Positions 1 to 8,737 of a DNA stretch of 64,000 nucleotides are shown here, in pieces. The translations under genes and the position numbers were made by a program. This DNA is from Flavobacteriaceae bacterium PS02337. Lineage in GTDB: Bacteria > Bacteroidota > Bacteroidia > Flavobacteriales > Flavobacteriaceae. Under the pieces are notes generated by a model, which was not told where the DNA came from, searched no databases, and worked only from the letters and a program-made list of their open reading frames with translations. The stretch is from assembly GCA_029959285.1 (NCBI GenBank), contig JASCOE010000008.1, positions 186,001 to 250,000 on the forward strand, read 5' to 3'. Within the stretch, counting starts at the first letter, position 1; each line of letters opens with the position of its first letter.

Positions 1-617
1 TCGCCAGAAATAATTTTGATTCTTTCTGCATTTTTTGTGATCGCATTCAATGAATTTTCTTCAATCTCGAAATTCAATTGTGTAGCAAAACGAATCGCAC
101 GCAACATACGCAATGGATCATCAGAATAGGTAATATCTGGATCCAAAGGCGTTTTTATGGTTTTATTTTCTAAATCTGTTAAACCATTAAAAGGATCTAA
201 AAGATCTCCAAAATTGTTTTTATTTAAAGATAAAGCAAAAGCATTGATTGTAAAATCGCGACGATTTTGATCGTCTTGCAAAGTTCCGTTTTCTACAATT
301 GGGTTTCTGCTGTCACGGGTATAAGATTCTTTTCGTGCGCCAACAAATTCGATATCTGTATCTTCAAAACGCAACATTGCTGTTCCGTAGTTTTTAAAAA
401 CCTGAACTTTTGGCTTATTCGGAAGTAAATCAGAAACCTTAAGCGCTAATTCGATTCCGCTTCCAACAGCAACTACGTCAATATCTTTTTTTGAACCTCG
501 ATTTAAAAGTAAATCACGAACAAATCCTCCTATAACATAAGAGTCAACATTTAATTCTTGAGATGCTTTCGAAATAATATCGAAGATTTTGTTTTGTAAA
601 GCAGTTTTATAATTCAT
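1..617 (-). CDS. CCA tRNA nucleotidyltransferase (poly(A) polymerase family), 3' part outside window
   Basis: Adds or repairs the CCA end of tRNAs. I translated the minus strand from the ATG at 617-615; the frame stays open to the window edge, giving about 205 N-terminal residues. Residues 29-38 read IGGFVRDLLL, the nucleotide-binding loop of class II nucleotidyltransferases, followed by the catalytic DID (D45, D47). Further on are RRDFTINA and DPLRMLRAIRFA, both hallmarks of the bacterial CCA-adding/poly(A) polymerase head. Which activity (CCA-adding or A-adding) cannot be told without the C-terminal part. The gene is truncated only by the window boundary, not broken. Confidence 0.93.
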   Translation of the reverse strand, partial: MNYKTALQNKIFDIISKASQELNVDSYVIGGFVRDLLLNRGSKKDIDVVAVGSGIELALKVSDLLPNKPKVQVFKNYGTAMLRFEDTDIEFVGARKESYTRDSRNPIVENGTLQDDQNRRDFTINAFALSLNKNNFGDLLDPFNGLTDLENKTIKTPLDPDITYSDDPLRMLRAIRFATQLNFEIEENSLNAITKNAERIKIISG

Positions 618-628
618 TTTTTTGCCAC

Positions 629-646
629 TCCCGATAGCTATCGGGA
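629..646. repeat. perfect 18-bp palindrome
   Basis: TCCCGATAGCTATCGGGA lies just upstream of the CCA-enzyme start. A related CCCGA/TCGGG palindrome occurs at about 12951-12966 inside the trp operon, so this is probably a dispersed small repeat rather than a gene-specific operator. Confidence 0.5.
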
Positions 647-797
647 TCACTAATTTTTAATAAAAGCATTTTTAATTTCAGTAGAAATGAAATGCATGCA
701 AATTTACAACATAGAAAATCCCTATTATAATCTATAGCACACTTTTTTGAAGAAATTCACATTTTGATAGGTTGATTTTTGTGAATTGAGAAATGGT

Positions 798-1110
798 TGC
801 CACGAATTACACGAATTTACACGAATTGATTTTTTTCTGCCACAGATTAAAGGATTAAAAAGATTAAAAAATCTGTGAAAATCATTCTAATCTGTGGTAA
901 ACAAATTTTAGGAATTGGTATGAAGAAAAATTCTTGGTTTAAAAAATGTTTGCCATGAATTATACTAATTTCCACGATTTTATTTTTTTTCTGCCACAGA
1001 TTAAAGGATTAAAAAGATTAAAAAATCTGCGAAAATCTTTCTAATCTGTGGCAAAAACTTCGCAATCTACGTTAAAGAATAATTCGTGGAAATTTGTGTA
1101 ATTTGTGGCG
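798..1110. repeat. composite intergenic inverted repeat (families A and B)
   Basis: The gap 618-1203 has no gene. It holds a nested structure. Outer arms read GCCACGAATTACACGAATTT at 799-827 and its degenerate complement at 1077-1109. Inside are two copies (about 838-897 and 991-1052) of a unit starting GCCACAGATTAAAGGATT and ending in its complement, AATCTGTGG. Similar units recur at 7900-7977, 31484-31665 and 32309-32455. The arms are themselves made of 9-10 bp near-repeats. Confidence 0.85.
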
Positions 1111-1175
1111 AAAAAAAAACTATGCAGCAATAAAACAAATCAATTACGATAATCAATTTTTAGAAATGCAATTTG

Positions 1176-1183
1176 TATTTTTG
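1176..1183 (+). promoter_or_regulatory. probable -7 element of yaaA
   Basis: TATTTTTG matches the Bacteroidota -7 consensus TAnnTTTG and lies 20 bp before the yaaA ATG. No clear -33 TTG was found, so this is tentative. Confidence 0.4.
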
Positions 1184-1203
1184 AATCATAGAAAAAAGCA
1201 CAA

Positions 1204-1962
1204 ATGAAAATAGTTATATCGCCAGCGAAGTCTTTAAATTTTGAAAAAGAATTACCAACATCTCAATATACAGAACCTTCATTTTTGAAAGAAGCGAGAG
1301 TGGTTCACAAAGTAGTTAAACAAAAAAAGCCATCTGAATTATCAGAATTAATGTCGATTTCAGACAAACTAGCCGATCTAAATTGGAAAAGAAATCAGGA
1401 TTGGAAAACACCTTTTACACCAGAAAATGCACGCCCAGCGGTTTATACTTTTGATGGAGATGTTTATACAGGTTTAGATGCCTATTCAATTCCGTTAGAA
1501 AAGCTAGAAGCATTGCAAGATAAATTAAGAATCTTATCTGGACTTTATGGTCTTTTGAAGCCATTAGATTTAATGCAAGCTTATCGTTTAGAAATGGGAA
1601 CGAAAATGCCAGTTGCAGAATCTAAAAACTTACACGAGTTTTGGAAACCAACCGTTACTAAAGCATTAAATAAAGAATTGAAAAAAGGTGAGTTATTTGT
1701 GAATTTAGCGAGTAACGAATACTTTTCTGCTGTCGATGTTAAAGCGTTGAAAGTTCCAGTTATTACTCCAGATTTTAAAGATTACAAAGACGGAAAATTA
1801 AAAATGATTAGTTTCTTCGCAAAAAAGGCGAGGGGAATGATGGTTCGTTATATTATCGATACAAATGCAGAAACTATTGATGATTTAAAAGGTTTCAATT
1901 ATGACGGATATCAATTTGATGCGAATCTTTCTAAAGGAAATCATTTAGTTTTTACAAGGTAA
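1204..1962 (+). CDS. yaaA: peroxide stress protein YaaA (UPF0246/DUF328)
   Basis: 252 residues, full length for the family. It starts MKIVISPAKSLNFE, the conserved YaaA N-terminus, and has the family C-terminal stretch around ITPDFKDYKDGKLK and FFAKKARGMMVRYI. In Escherichia coli YaaA lowers free iron during hydrogen peroxide stress; that role is carried over by homology. The gene stands alone between repeat-filled gaps. The ATG at 1204 is the only sensible start and sits just after a -7-like element. Confidence 0.93.
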   Translation: MKIVISPAKSLNFEKELPTSQYTEPSFLKEARVVHKVVKQKKPSELSELMSISDKLADLNWKRNQDWKTPFTPENARPAVYTFDGDVYTGLDAYSIPLEKLEALQDKLRILSGLYGLLKPLDLMQAYRLEMGTKMPVAESKNLHEFWKPTVTKALNKELKKGELFVNLASNEYFSAVDVKALKVPVITPDFKDYKDGKLKMISFFAKKARGMMVRYIIDTNAETIDDLKGFNYDGYQFDANLSKGNHLVFTR

Positions 1963-1969
1963 ATTTGAG

Positions 1970-2126
1970 GAACAAAGGCTCAAAGTTGCAAAGGTTCAGA
2001 GGTTTTTTTTTAAGGTTCTGAATTACTAAGGTACTGAGGTTTTAAGATTTTTTGCTAGAGAGCCGAAGGCTCGGAACATATTGTAGGCAGGGATTTCAAT
2101 CCCTGAAGATTAAGAATATTAAATAA
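1970..2126. repeat. intergenic repeat region (AAGGTTCTGA-type units)
   Basis: Downstream of yaaA are short units such as AAGTTGCAAAGGTTCAGAGG and AAGGTTCTGAATTACTAAGG, the same family as in the trp operon gaps and at 34775-34810. They are followed by small palindromes GAGCCGAAGGCTC and AGGGATTTCAATCCCT. Confidence 0.6.
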
Positions 2127-2135
2127 CATAAAAAT

Positions 2136-2172
2136 AAAAAGCCGAGTTACAGGAAAGTGAACTCGGCTTTTT
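2136..2172. terminator. bidirectional intrinsic terminator
   Basis: AAAAAGCCGAGTT (2136-2148) pairs with AACTCGGCTTTTT (2160-2172), with an 11-nt loop. It lies between the convergent ends of yaaA and the MFS gene, and works as a terminator on either strand. Confidence 0.85.
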
Positions 2173-2196
2173 CGTATTATAAATAATTATTCAATA

Positions 2197-3786
2197 TTAA
2201 TGCATCGCATCTGCGGGATTAATTTTGTTTTTTCCTTTTTTAATGAAAAGGATAATTGGAATACAGCATAAAAACATAATTCCAAGATACATAAAGATAT
2301 CCATGTAAGCCATTACAGTACTTTGTTTCATCACAGAATATTCTATAGCTTGATAAGCTTTTTTCAAAGCAACATCTGCGCTATATCCTTTTGCCATAAA
2401 AGCGTGCTGCATTCCTGCTAAACGCTGTTGAACGTCAAATTTTGCGGGATCTAAATTGTTAATTAGATCGACTCTGTGCGATTGGCTAAAACGTGTAATA
2501 AAAGTGGTAATAATCGCAATACCAAATGAACCTCCTAATTGACGCATCATTCCTGTAAATGCTGCTCCTTCACCAATTTGTTTTCCTTTCAAAGTAGAAA
2601 GAGAAAGCGTTGTAATCGGTACGAAAAGCAATCCTAAACCAATACCTCTTAAAATTAAAGGCCAATACATATGTTCAACTCCAGTATCTGGTGTCATACG
2701 GCTGTACATCATAAAGGTAAAGAAGAAGAAAACTAAAAATCCTACTCCAACCATATAACCTTGCGGTACACCTTTCTGAATCATATTTCCAACAAATGGC
2801 ATCATAATCGCCGTTGTAATAGATCCTGGAATCAATAATAAACCTGCATCAGTTGCTGTCCATCCTAAAATAGATTGTGTGTAAATCGGGATAATCAATG
2901 TAGATCCATACAAACCAAAACCTAGAATGAAACACATTACGGTTCCAATTCTTAAATTTCCGTCTTTTAGAACGCTCAAGTTTACAATTGGATGTTTATA
3001 AGTAAGCTCTCTCCAAATAAATAAAACCAATCCAAGAACGGTTACAACACTTAAGGTTACGATTAATGAATCGTTAAACCAGTCGTCTTGCTGACCGTGT
3101 TCAAGTACGAATTGTAAAGAACCAATAAAGGCGCTCAACAAGAAAATTCCCCACCAGTCTACTTGATTGGCTTTTAATTTCTCTCCATATTTTGGACTTC
3201 TCACAAAAGTTAAAGCCAAAATAGTAGCAATAATTCCTAATGGAATATTGATATAGAAAATATAAGGCCAAGAATAATTATCTACTAAATATCCTCCTAA
3301 AGGCGGACCTAAAGTTGGACCAACAATTACACCCATTCCGTAAATCGCTTGCGCCATTCCACGTTTTGCAACTGGGTAACTTTCTGTAATAATTGTTTGG
3401 GCTGTTACAAGTAGCGCACCACCACCCATACCTTGTACGAATCGGAAGGCTACAAGTTCCCATATATTCGTGGCATTACCACATAAAAAGGAGCAGACGG
3501 TAAATATTATGATTGAAGCCACAAAATAATTTCGTCTTCCAAATTGCTGTGATAGCCAGCTCGTCATCGGAATTACAATAACATTCGCAATTGCGTATGC
3601 TGTAATAACCCACGCCACATCGGTCAAGGTAGCACCAAGACTTCCGCGCATGTCTGTTAGAGCTACGTTTACAATCGTAGTATCAACAATTTCCAGCAAT
3701 GCACAAAGTACAGCTGTAATTGTAATAATCACGCGTCGGTAACCGTATTCTACTAAATCGTCGTCTGCTTGTATTGCTGCTGCCAT
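2197..3786 (-). CDS. DHA2 family MFS drug efflux permease (EmrB/QacA type)
   Basis: 529 residues, about 14 predicted membrane segments. After the first helix pair it carries the MFS motif A region (QQFGRR near residue 82) and the DHA2 motif C-like GVIVGPTLGPPLGG. It should be the inner-membrane proton-driven pump of a tripartite efflux system. It ends the operon TetR, TolC, HlyD, MFS: its ATG is only 4 bp after the HlyD stop. The substrate cannot be told from sequence. Confidence 0.92.
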   Translation of the reverse strand: MAAAIQADDDLVEYGYRRVIITITAVLCALLEIVDTTIVNVALTDMRGSLGATLTDVAWVITAYAIANVIVIPMTSWLSQQFGRRNYFVASIIIFTVCSFLCGNATNIWELVAFRFVQGMGGGALLVTAQTIITESYPVAKRGMAQAIYGMGVIVGPTLGPPLGGYLVDNYSWPYIFYINIPLGIIATILALTFVRSPKYGEKLKANQVDWWGIFLLSAFIGSLQFVLEHGQQDDWFNDSLIVTLSVVTVLGLVLFIWRELTYKHPIVNLSVLKDGNLRIGTVMCFILGFGLYGSTLIIPIYTQSILGWTATDAGLLLIPGSITTAIMMPFVGNMIQKGVPQGYMVGVGFLVFFFFTFMMYSRMTPDTGVEHMYWPLILRGIGLGLLFVPITTLSLSTLKGKQIGEGAAFTGMMRQLGGSFGIAIITTFITRFSQSHRVDLINNLDPAKFDVQQRLAGMQHAFMAKGYSADVALKKAYQAIEYSVMKQSTVMAYMDIFMYLGIMFLCCIPIILFIKKGKNKINPADAMH

Positions 3787-3790
3787 TTAT

Positions 3791-4870
3791 TTATTTTACG
3801 TGTACATCTACATCAACGTTCATTCCTGGGCGTAATAATTTTACTTTTTCAGGATCGTTAGATTGATCTAAACTAATTTTTACTGGTAATCTTTGAATTG
3901 TTTTCACGAAGTTTCCTGTAGCATTGTCAGGAGGCAATAATGAAAAACGAGATCCTGTTGCAGGAGAAAAAGAAGTTACAACTCCTTTGAATTCGTAGTT
4001 TGGATAAGCATCAACTTTTAAGCTTACTTTTTGTCCCACAACCATTTTATTCAATTGTGTTTCTTTAAAGTTAGCTACAACCCAAGCTTCATTATTATTA
4101 ATGATGTAAAACAAAGATTGTCCTGGCTGAACCAATTGTCCTGGCTGAATATCAACTTTAGAAACCTGACCATCAATTGCAGCCGTAACTACAGTATAAG
4201 AAAGATTTAAGTGTGCAACATCAAGCATTGTTTTTGCTTTTTTGATGTTTGCCGCAGCCACTTCAGTTTGTTTGTCAGAAACTTTAGATTTTGACTGAAT
4301 AACCGATTTTTGGTAAGATGTCGCTCTTTGTTGTTGTTCTAAAACACGTACTTGATTTTCAGCTTCTTCTTTTGCAGTTTGAGCTTGTTCAAATTGTTGT
4401 TTTGTAATCGTATGTGTTTTGTACAAATTATTGTAACGGTTGAAATCGTTTGTAAGCTGTCTCAATCTAATTTTGGCACTTTCGATAGAACCACCTGCAG
4501 ATCTCATTTGAGCGTCTGAAACAGAGATGCTTGCATAAGCACTTCCGATATCAGCTTTTGCAGCTTCGTATTGACCTTCAGCTCCTAATAAAGCAGCATT
4601 TGCTTCATCAATCTTCAATTGATAATCTCTTTTATCGATAGTAAATAAAGTATCTCCTTTTTTTACATAATCATTATCTTTCACATAAACTTTACTAATA
4701 TATCCAGAAACTCTCGGGATAATCGGATTCATTTTTTTCTCGATTTGAGCATCATCCGTTTCTTCGTGTGCTTGTGAGTGTAAATATTTAGATATTCCGT
4801 AAGTTCCGCCCACTAAAACCAAAACGGTTAGTATGATGATGAATTTTTTATTTGTCTTTTTCTTTTCCAT
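3791..4870 (-). CDS. HlyD/EmrA family membrane-fusion protein
   Basis: 359 residues. One N-terminal membrane anchor (about 10-27) is followed by a lipoyl/beta-barrel half (PRVSGYISKVYVKDNDYVKKGD), a long coiled-coil hairpin (about 80-210, rich in A, Q and E) and the returning lipoyl and barrel half (AAIDGQVSKVDIQPGQLVQPGQ). It bridges the MFS pump and the TolC-like channel. It is 12 bp downstream of the TolC gene stop and 4 bp upstream of the pump, so all three are probably co-transcribed. Confidence 0.92.
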   Translation of the reverse strand: MEKKKTNKKFIIILTVLVLVGGTYGISKYLHSQAHEETDDAQIEKKMNPIIPRVSGYISKVYVKDNDYVKKGDTLFTIDKRDYQLKIDEANAALLGAEGQYEAAKADIGSAYASISVSDAQMRSAGGSIESAKIRLRQLTNDFNRYNNLYKTHTITKQQFEQAQTAKEEAENQVRVLEQQQRATSYQKSVIQSKSKVSDKQTEVAAANIKKAKTMLDVAHLNLSYTVVTAAIDGQVSKVDIQPGQLVQPGQSLFYIINNNEAWVVANFKETQLNKMVVGQKVSLKVDAYPNYEFKGVVTSFSPATGSRFSLLPPDNATGNFVKTIQRLPVKISLDQSNDPEKVKLLRPGMNVDVDVHVK

Positions 4871-4882
4871 GAGAGCTATCGA

Positions 4883-6205
4883 TTATATTTTAGAAAGATT
4901 GAATGATTGTGATAATTGTCCTGATACTGAAAGTAATTCGTAGTATTTTTGAATGATTGTTGCTTTAGATACAGCTGTGTTAATTTTTGCACTTAAGTGT
5001 TCAACATCTGCTTCAACCAAATCATTAGTATCAGCAAGACCATTGTCGAACTTATCTTTTACAAGTCTGTAATTTTCAGCAGCCTGTTGAAGCGCTTCAT
5101 CGTAAACCACACTTTGGTTGATTGCCAAGTCATAATCTTCAAGAGATTTTTGAACTTCAACTTTAATACGGTCTGTCATTATTGCTTCAGTGTTTTTTAC
5201 TTCCAAAGCTCTACTTTCAGCTTCTTTTACGTGTGCGCTGTTTTTTAGAATTCCAGATAAATCATAAGATAATCCTAAACCAAAATTCATAGCATATTTT
5301 ACAGTAATAATATCTTTAAGATCTAAAGCTGTATAACCTCCAAGCAAAGAAAGTGTTGGATAATAAGCTGCTTTTGCAATTTTAATATTTGCTTCAGAAG
5401 CTTTAGATTGCAAACGAATTGCTTCCAAATCTTTTCTGTTTTCAAGTGCTAATGCATCTGTTGTTGGAGCATTATTTGTTTTCAAATTAAAGAAATCATC
5501 TTCGTTAACCTGAAGTTTTGTTTCAGGAGCTAATTTCAATAATGTTGTTAAATAAAAATTGATATTGTTTAAATTATTAGTCGCTTCATCAATAGATAAT
5601 TGTGTTTTTGAAACTAACAATTGAGCCTTCAACAAATCATTTCTCGGAATAATTCCGTTTTTCTCCAATTCTACAAAGTCTGTTACACGCTGTTTAGCAC
5701 TTTTTTGATTTTCATTTAGAACATCTAAAGTTTTTTGCGCTTTGTATAATGCAGTATAATAAGTAATTACTCTTAAAGCTACATCTTCTTTTGTTTTTGC
5801 AGCATTTGCAGTTTCAGCTTCATATAAGTTATCGTAAGCATCAATGCTGCTTTGAATTTTAAATCCAGCAAAGATTGGTAAACTTAAATTTGCCATTCCT
5901 AACATTGCGCGATCTGGCGAAGCTAGAGAAGCAGTATTTTCACCTTCATTGTGCATATCAATCGAAGCTTTTGTTAGTCGCTGATATTGCCCAGAAATTT
6001 TAAGATCAGGATACTGATTATTTTTTACGGCTTTTAACTCGTATTTTTTTGTGTTTACCTTAGTGTTGGCAAGCGTAACTTCGTTACTTTTTTCCCACGC
6101 CATCTTCACGGCTTCGTCTAAGGTTAAACTTGTTTTTTCTTGTGCTTCTACTGAAGATATTCCTATAAAGAAAACTCCAAAGAGCATTAATTGACTAATT
6201 TTCAT
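4883..6205 (-). CDS. TolC family outer-membrane efflux protein
   Basis: 440 residues from the ATG at 6205 (MKISQLMLFGVFF). A TTG two codons upstream is possible but unlikely. A signal peptide ends near residue 22 (SSVEAQ), followed by two OEP repeats with the alternating helix/strand pattern of TolC. It forms the outer-membrane channel for the HlyD/MFS partners downstream. The start overlaps the end of the TetR gene by 11 bp, which suggests translational coupling. Confidence 0.9.
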   Translation of the reverse strand: MKISQLMLFGVFFIGISSVEAQEKTSLTLDEAVKMAWEKSNEVTLANTKVNTKKYELKAVKNNQYPDLKISGQYQRLTKASIDMHNEGENTASLASPDRAMLGMANLSLPIFAGFKIQSSIDAYDNLYEAETANAAKTKEDVALRVITYYTALYKAQKTLDVLNENQKSAKQRVTDFVELEKNGIIPRNDLLKAQLLVSKTQLSIDEATNNLNNINFYLTTLLKLAPETKLQVNEDDFFNLKTNNAPTTDALALENRKDLEAIRLQSKASEANIKIAKAAYYPTLSLLGGYTALDLKDIITVKYAMNFGLGLSYDLSGILKNSAHVKEAESRALEVKNTEAIMTDRIKVEVQKSLEDYDLAINQSVVYDEALQQAAENYRLVKDKFDNGLADTNDLVEADVEHLSAKINTAVSKATIIQKYYELLSVSGQLSQSFNLSKI

Positions 6206-6824
6206 AAACAAGTAGCGCTTTTATAGTTTGTTGAATGTGCTTTGTAAGTTCGTTTTTCATGTAATTGTTAAACATTTCTTCTGTTTTTAAATCCAGTAAT
6301 TCTTCGAAGAAAGGGCGATTCATATGAAAGTGAAAAAAGGTTCCAATAATAGTTGGTGTAATCAGTTGAATATTAATATCTTTTCTAAAAACGCCTTGAG
6401 TTTGACCTTGTTTGATAATGCTTTCTACAGATTTTAAATTTCCTTTTTTAAGTTCTGTAAAAGCTTGAAAGCTTTTTTCTCTTTTTTTATTGTTCAATTC
6501 AAAATGTAAGACTCTGTAAATCCCTTTGTTAAGGCAGATTCTGTTAATGTAAATTTCGATTAATTTATTGACTTTTTCAAGGGGTTCTATATTTTCCTTT
6601 AATAAATTTTCGAGTTGTAATTTTAAATCAACAGTTTTGTGAAGAATCAAAGCCTCTAAAAGCTTTTCTTTTGAACCAAAATAATACGAAACCATGGCAA
6701 TATTAATTTTTGCCTCTTTGGAAATGTCCCGTATCGATGTACCCTCAAATCCTTTCTCAGAAAACAGCGTTTCAGCAACGTTAAGAATCTGAATTTTTTT
6801 GTCGTTTAATTCGATGTTTGACAT
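6195..6824 (-). CDS. TetR/AcrR family transcriptional regulator of the efflux operon
   Basis: 209 residues from the ATG at 6824 (MSNIELNDKKIQILNVAE). A longer reading would begin at a GTG inside the operator palindromes and upstream of the likely transcription start, so I reject it. The N-terminal helix-turn-helix is clear: LFSEKGFEGTSIRDISKEAK, then VSYYFGSKEKLLEALI. The C-terminal ligand domain is TetR_C-like with no recognised ligand. First gene of its operon, with two operator-like palindromes over the promoter, so an autorepressed drug-responsive repressor is likely. Confidence 0.92.
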   Translation of the reverse strand: MSNIELNDKKIQILNVAETLFSEKGFEGTSIRDISKEAKINIAMVSYYFGSKEKLLEALILHKTVDLKLQLENLLKENIEPLEKVNKLIEIYINRICLNKGIYRVLHFELNNKKREKSFQAFTELKKGNLKSVESIIKQGQTQGVFRKDINIQLITPTIIGTFFHFHMNRPFFEELLDLKTEEMFNNYMKNELTKHIQQTIKALLVYEN

Positions 6825-6845
6825 GATAGTGTTTCTAATCGGATA

Positions 6846-6883
6846 CAAAATTAAACACTTGTTTAATTTAAACACTTGTTTAA
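6846..6883 (-). promoter_or_regulatory. efflux operon promoter with two TetR operator palindromes
   Basis: Two identical perfect palindromes TTAAACACTTGTTTAA lie at 6851-6866 and 6868-6883, 17 bp apart. The minus-strand -7 element TAATTTTG (6853-6846) overlaps the first. This is the expected layout for repression by the TetR protein encoded just downstream. Confidence 0.75.
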
Positions 6884-6935
6884 TTTTATTTTAACATAAT
6901 ATTAACATAAAACGGTTTCGATAATTTTGAGCAAA

Positions 6936-6970
6936 AAAAAGCTGAAATACTAAGTGTTTCAGCTTTTTTC
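6936..6970 (-). terminator. terminator hairpin downstream of trpA
   Basis: AAGCTGAAA and TTTCAGCTT form a hairpin around 6939-6966, flanked by A- and T-runs. It sits after the trpA stop on the minus strand and before the tetR promoter. Confidence 0.65.
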
Positions 6971-6975
6971 ACAAT

Positions 6976-7107
6976 CTTGTCATTCCGAGGAACGAGGAAT
7001 CGCACTAGAAATTCCGCAAAATATAGTATCAATTTTTGTCGAGTTACGAGTGTGATTGCTTTGCCAGTTCGCTATCGCTCGTGTCTTCGTTCCTCAGAAT
7101 GACAAAC
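6976..7107. repeat. long intergenic inverted repeat (GTCATTCCGAGGAACGAGG family)
   Basis: The arm GTCATTCCGAGGAACGAGG at about 6980 is matched by an imperfect complement CTTCGTTCCTCAGAATGACA ending near 7105. The gene-free interior has smaller palindromes. It fills the gap between trpA and the tetR promoter region. Confidence 0.75.
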
Positions 7108-7127
7108 TAAATGTTTATTCTATATAA

Positions 7128-7889
7128 TTATCGAATCTCTCCAACAAATTCTTCAATTTTCCCACTTCCGCTTTCGCTTAAATGTTTAATGAAAGCACTT
7201 CCAATAATAGCGCCTTTTGCATATTTTGTAGCCTGATTGAAAGTTTCTTTATTCGAAATTCCGAATCCAACAATTTGTGGGTTTTTCAAATTCATATCTG
7301 CAATTCTTTCAAAATAGGTTTCTTGAGTATTTCCAAAACCAGCTTGAGAACCCGTAACGCTTGCAGAACTTACCATATAAATAAATCCGTTTGAAACGCT
7401 GTCAATAAAACGAATTCTTTCATCTGAAGTTTGAGGCGTAATCAAAAACACATTGATTAACCCGTATTTTTCGAAAATTGCTTTGTATTCATCAGCATAA
7501 ACATCAACTGGAAGATCAGGAATAATTAGGCCATCAATTCCAATTTCTGCACATTTTTGGCAAAAAGCTTCAACTCCATATTGTAACATTGGGTTGAAAT
7601 ATCCCATAATAATTAATGGAATTTTTACGCTTTCGCGGATGTTTTTCAACTGATCAAAAAGAATTTGAGTCGTCATTCCGTTATGAAGTGCAGTTGTAGA
7701 ACTTGCCTGAATTGTTGGTCCGTCTGCCAAAGGATCGCTAAAAGGAAGACCAATTTCAATTAAATCAACGCCATTTTTTTCTAAATCCTGAATAATCTGC
7801 ACCGTATCGTTTAAGTTCGGATATCCAGCAGAAAAGTAAATAGAAAGTATCTTTTTGTCTTCTTGTAATTTCTGAGTTATTCTGTTCAT
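7128..7889 (-). CDS. trpA: tryptophan synthase alpha subunit
   Basis: 253 residues from the ATG at 7889 (MNRITQKLQ). An upstream TTG is rejected. It cleaves indole-3-glycerol phosphate to indole and glyceraldehyde 3-phosphate. The catalytic acid E45 (IEIGLPFSDP) and D56 (LADGPT) correspond to the E. coli pair E49/D60. Last gene of the trp operon, but separated from trpB by two unrelated genes. Confidence 0.96.
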   Translation of the reverse strand: MNRITQKLQEDKKILSIYFSAGYPNLNDTVQIIQDLEKNGVDLIEIGLPFSDPLADGPTIQASSTTALHNGMTTQILFDQLKNIRESVKIPLIIMGYFNPMLQYGVEAFCQKCAEIGIDGLIIPDLPVDVYADEYKAIFEKYGLINVFLITPQTSDERIRFIDSVSNGFIYMVSSASVTGSQAGFGNTQETYFERIADMNLKNPQIVGFGISNKETFNQATKYAKGAIIGSAFIKHLSESGSGKIEEFVGEIR

Positions 7890-7899
7890 TATTATGTTT

Positions 7900-7977
7900 T
7901 TTGTTGCCAAAGATTAAAGTGATTTCAATGATTTTTTAAATAATTTAATCTGTGAAAATCTGTGAAATCTGTGGCAT
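7900..7977. repeat. intergenic repeat, GATTAAAG/AATCTGTGG family
   Basis: A degenerate copy of the family B repeat (GCCAAAGATTAAAG to AAATCTGTGGCA) fills the 95-bp gap between the nitrilase gene and trpA within the operon. Confidence 0.6.
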
Positions 7978-7984
7978 TATTTTT

Positions 7985-8722
7985 TTAATTTTTTAAAACT
8001 TTACTTGTCCAAATATCATTTTGGTTTTCTACCAATAATAATCCCGAATCAGAATCATTCATTTGTCCGATCAATTCACCTTTATTATTCCAAAAAGCGC
8101 TTTTTCCTCCCGAAGGATAACCCCAAGATTCTCCGCTAAAATTCGACATCAAAACATTCATTTCATGTTTTTGAGCATAATTCTGCAAATCTCTATAGGC
8201 ATTCGGAATTCCGTTTGGCGAAAAGAAAATACTAGCAATATAAATATCTGCATCTTTCTTTTTAGCATTTTCTGGATGCTTCGGATTATCAATATCGGCA
8301 CAAATGGCAAAAGAAATATTCTGATTTTCAATTCGAATCATCGGATTATAATCAAAAGAAGGTTTGAAAAATTCATCTTCACCTTCATGTAAAAATTGTT
8401 TGGTATAAATCGAAACCGAATTGTCTGGCGAAATCACAAATTCACCAATAAACATTTGAGATTCTACTTGAATTGGTGCGCCAGCAATAATGATAATATT
8501 ATGTTTAACAGCCAATTTTTTTAAATGATCTATTCTATAATCGTCTCTTGTAAAAGCTAAATCTGCGGCATTTTCTCTTTCGTAACCCGTAATTGACAAT
8601 TCTGGAAAAGCAATCAAATTGACGCCGTTTTGAGCAGCTAATTCAATTAACTGATAATGATTCAATAAATTAGAAGCGATGTCTCCGCGTTTTGGTTTTG
8701 TTTGTGCCGCAGCTAAAATCAT
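7985..8722 (-). CDS. carbon-nitrogen hydrolase (nitrilase superfamily)
   Basis: 245 residues. The nitrilase-fold catalytic triad is visible: E41 (FPELSITGYE), K108 (YTKQF) and C141 (AICADID). Members cleave amides or nitriles. The exact substrate is unknown, and the length is nearer to amidase-type members than to aliphatic nitrilases. Inserted between trpB and trpA, and 15 bp from the small cyclotransferase-like gene upstream. No link to Trp synthesis is evident. Confidence 0.88.
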   Translation of the reverse strand: MILAAAQTKPKRGDIASNLLNHYQLIELAAQNGVNLIAFPELSITGYERENAADLAFTRDDYRIDHLKKLAVKHNIIIIAGAPIQVESQMFIGEFVISPDNSVSIYTKQFLHEGEDEFFKPSFDYNPMIRIENQNISFAICADIDNPKHPENAKKKDADIYIASIFFSPNGIPNAYRDLQNYAQKHEMNVLMSNFSGESWGYPSGGKSAFWNNKGELIGQMNDSDSGLLLVENQNDIWTSKVLKN

Positions 8723-8737
8723 TTTATATTTTTTCGA

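Noticed and set aside
798-1110. Insertion sequence or MITE with target-site duplication
   Set aside because: Arms are imperfect and built of short periodic units; I see no consistent flanking duplication and no transposase in the window.
6825-6875. Longer N-terminus for the TetR regulator
   Set aside because: It would start at a GTG within the operator palindromes and upstream of the probable transcription start; the HTH alignment needs only the ATG at 6824.
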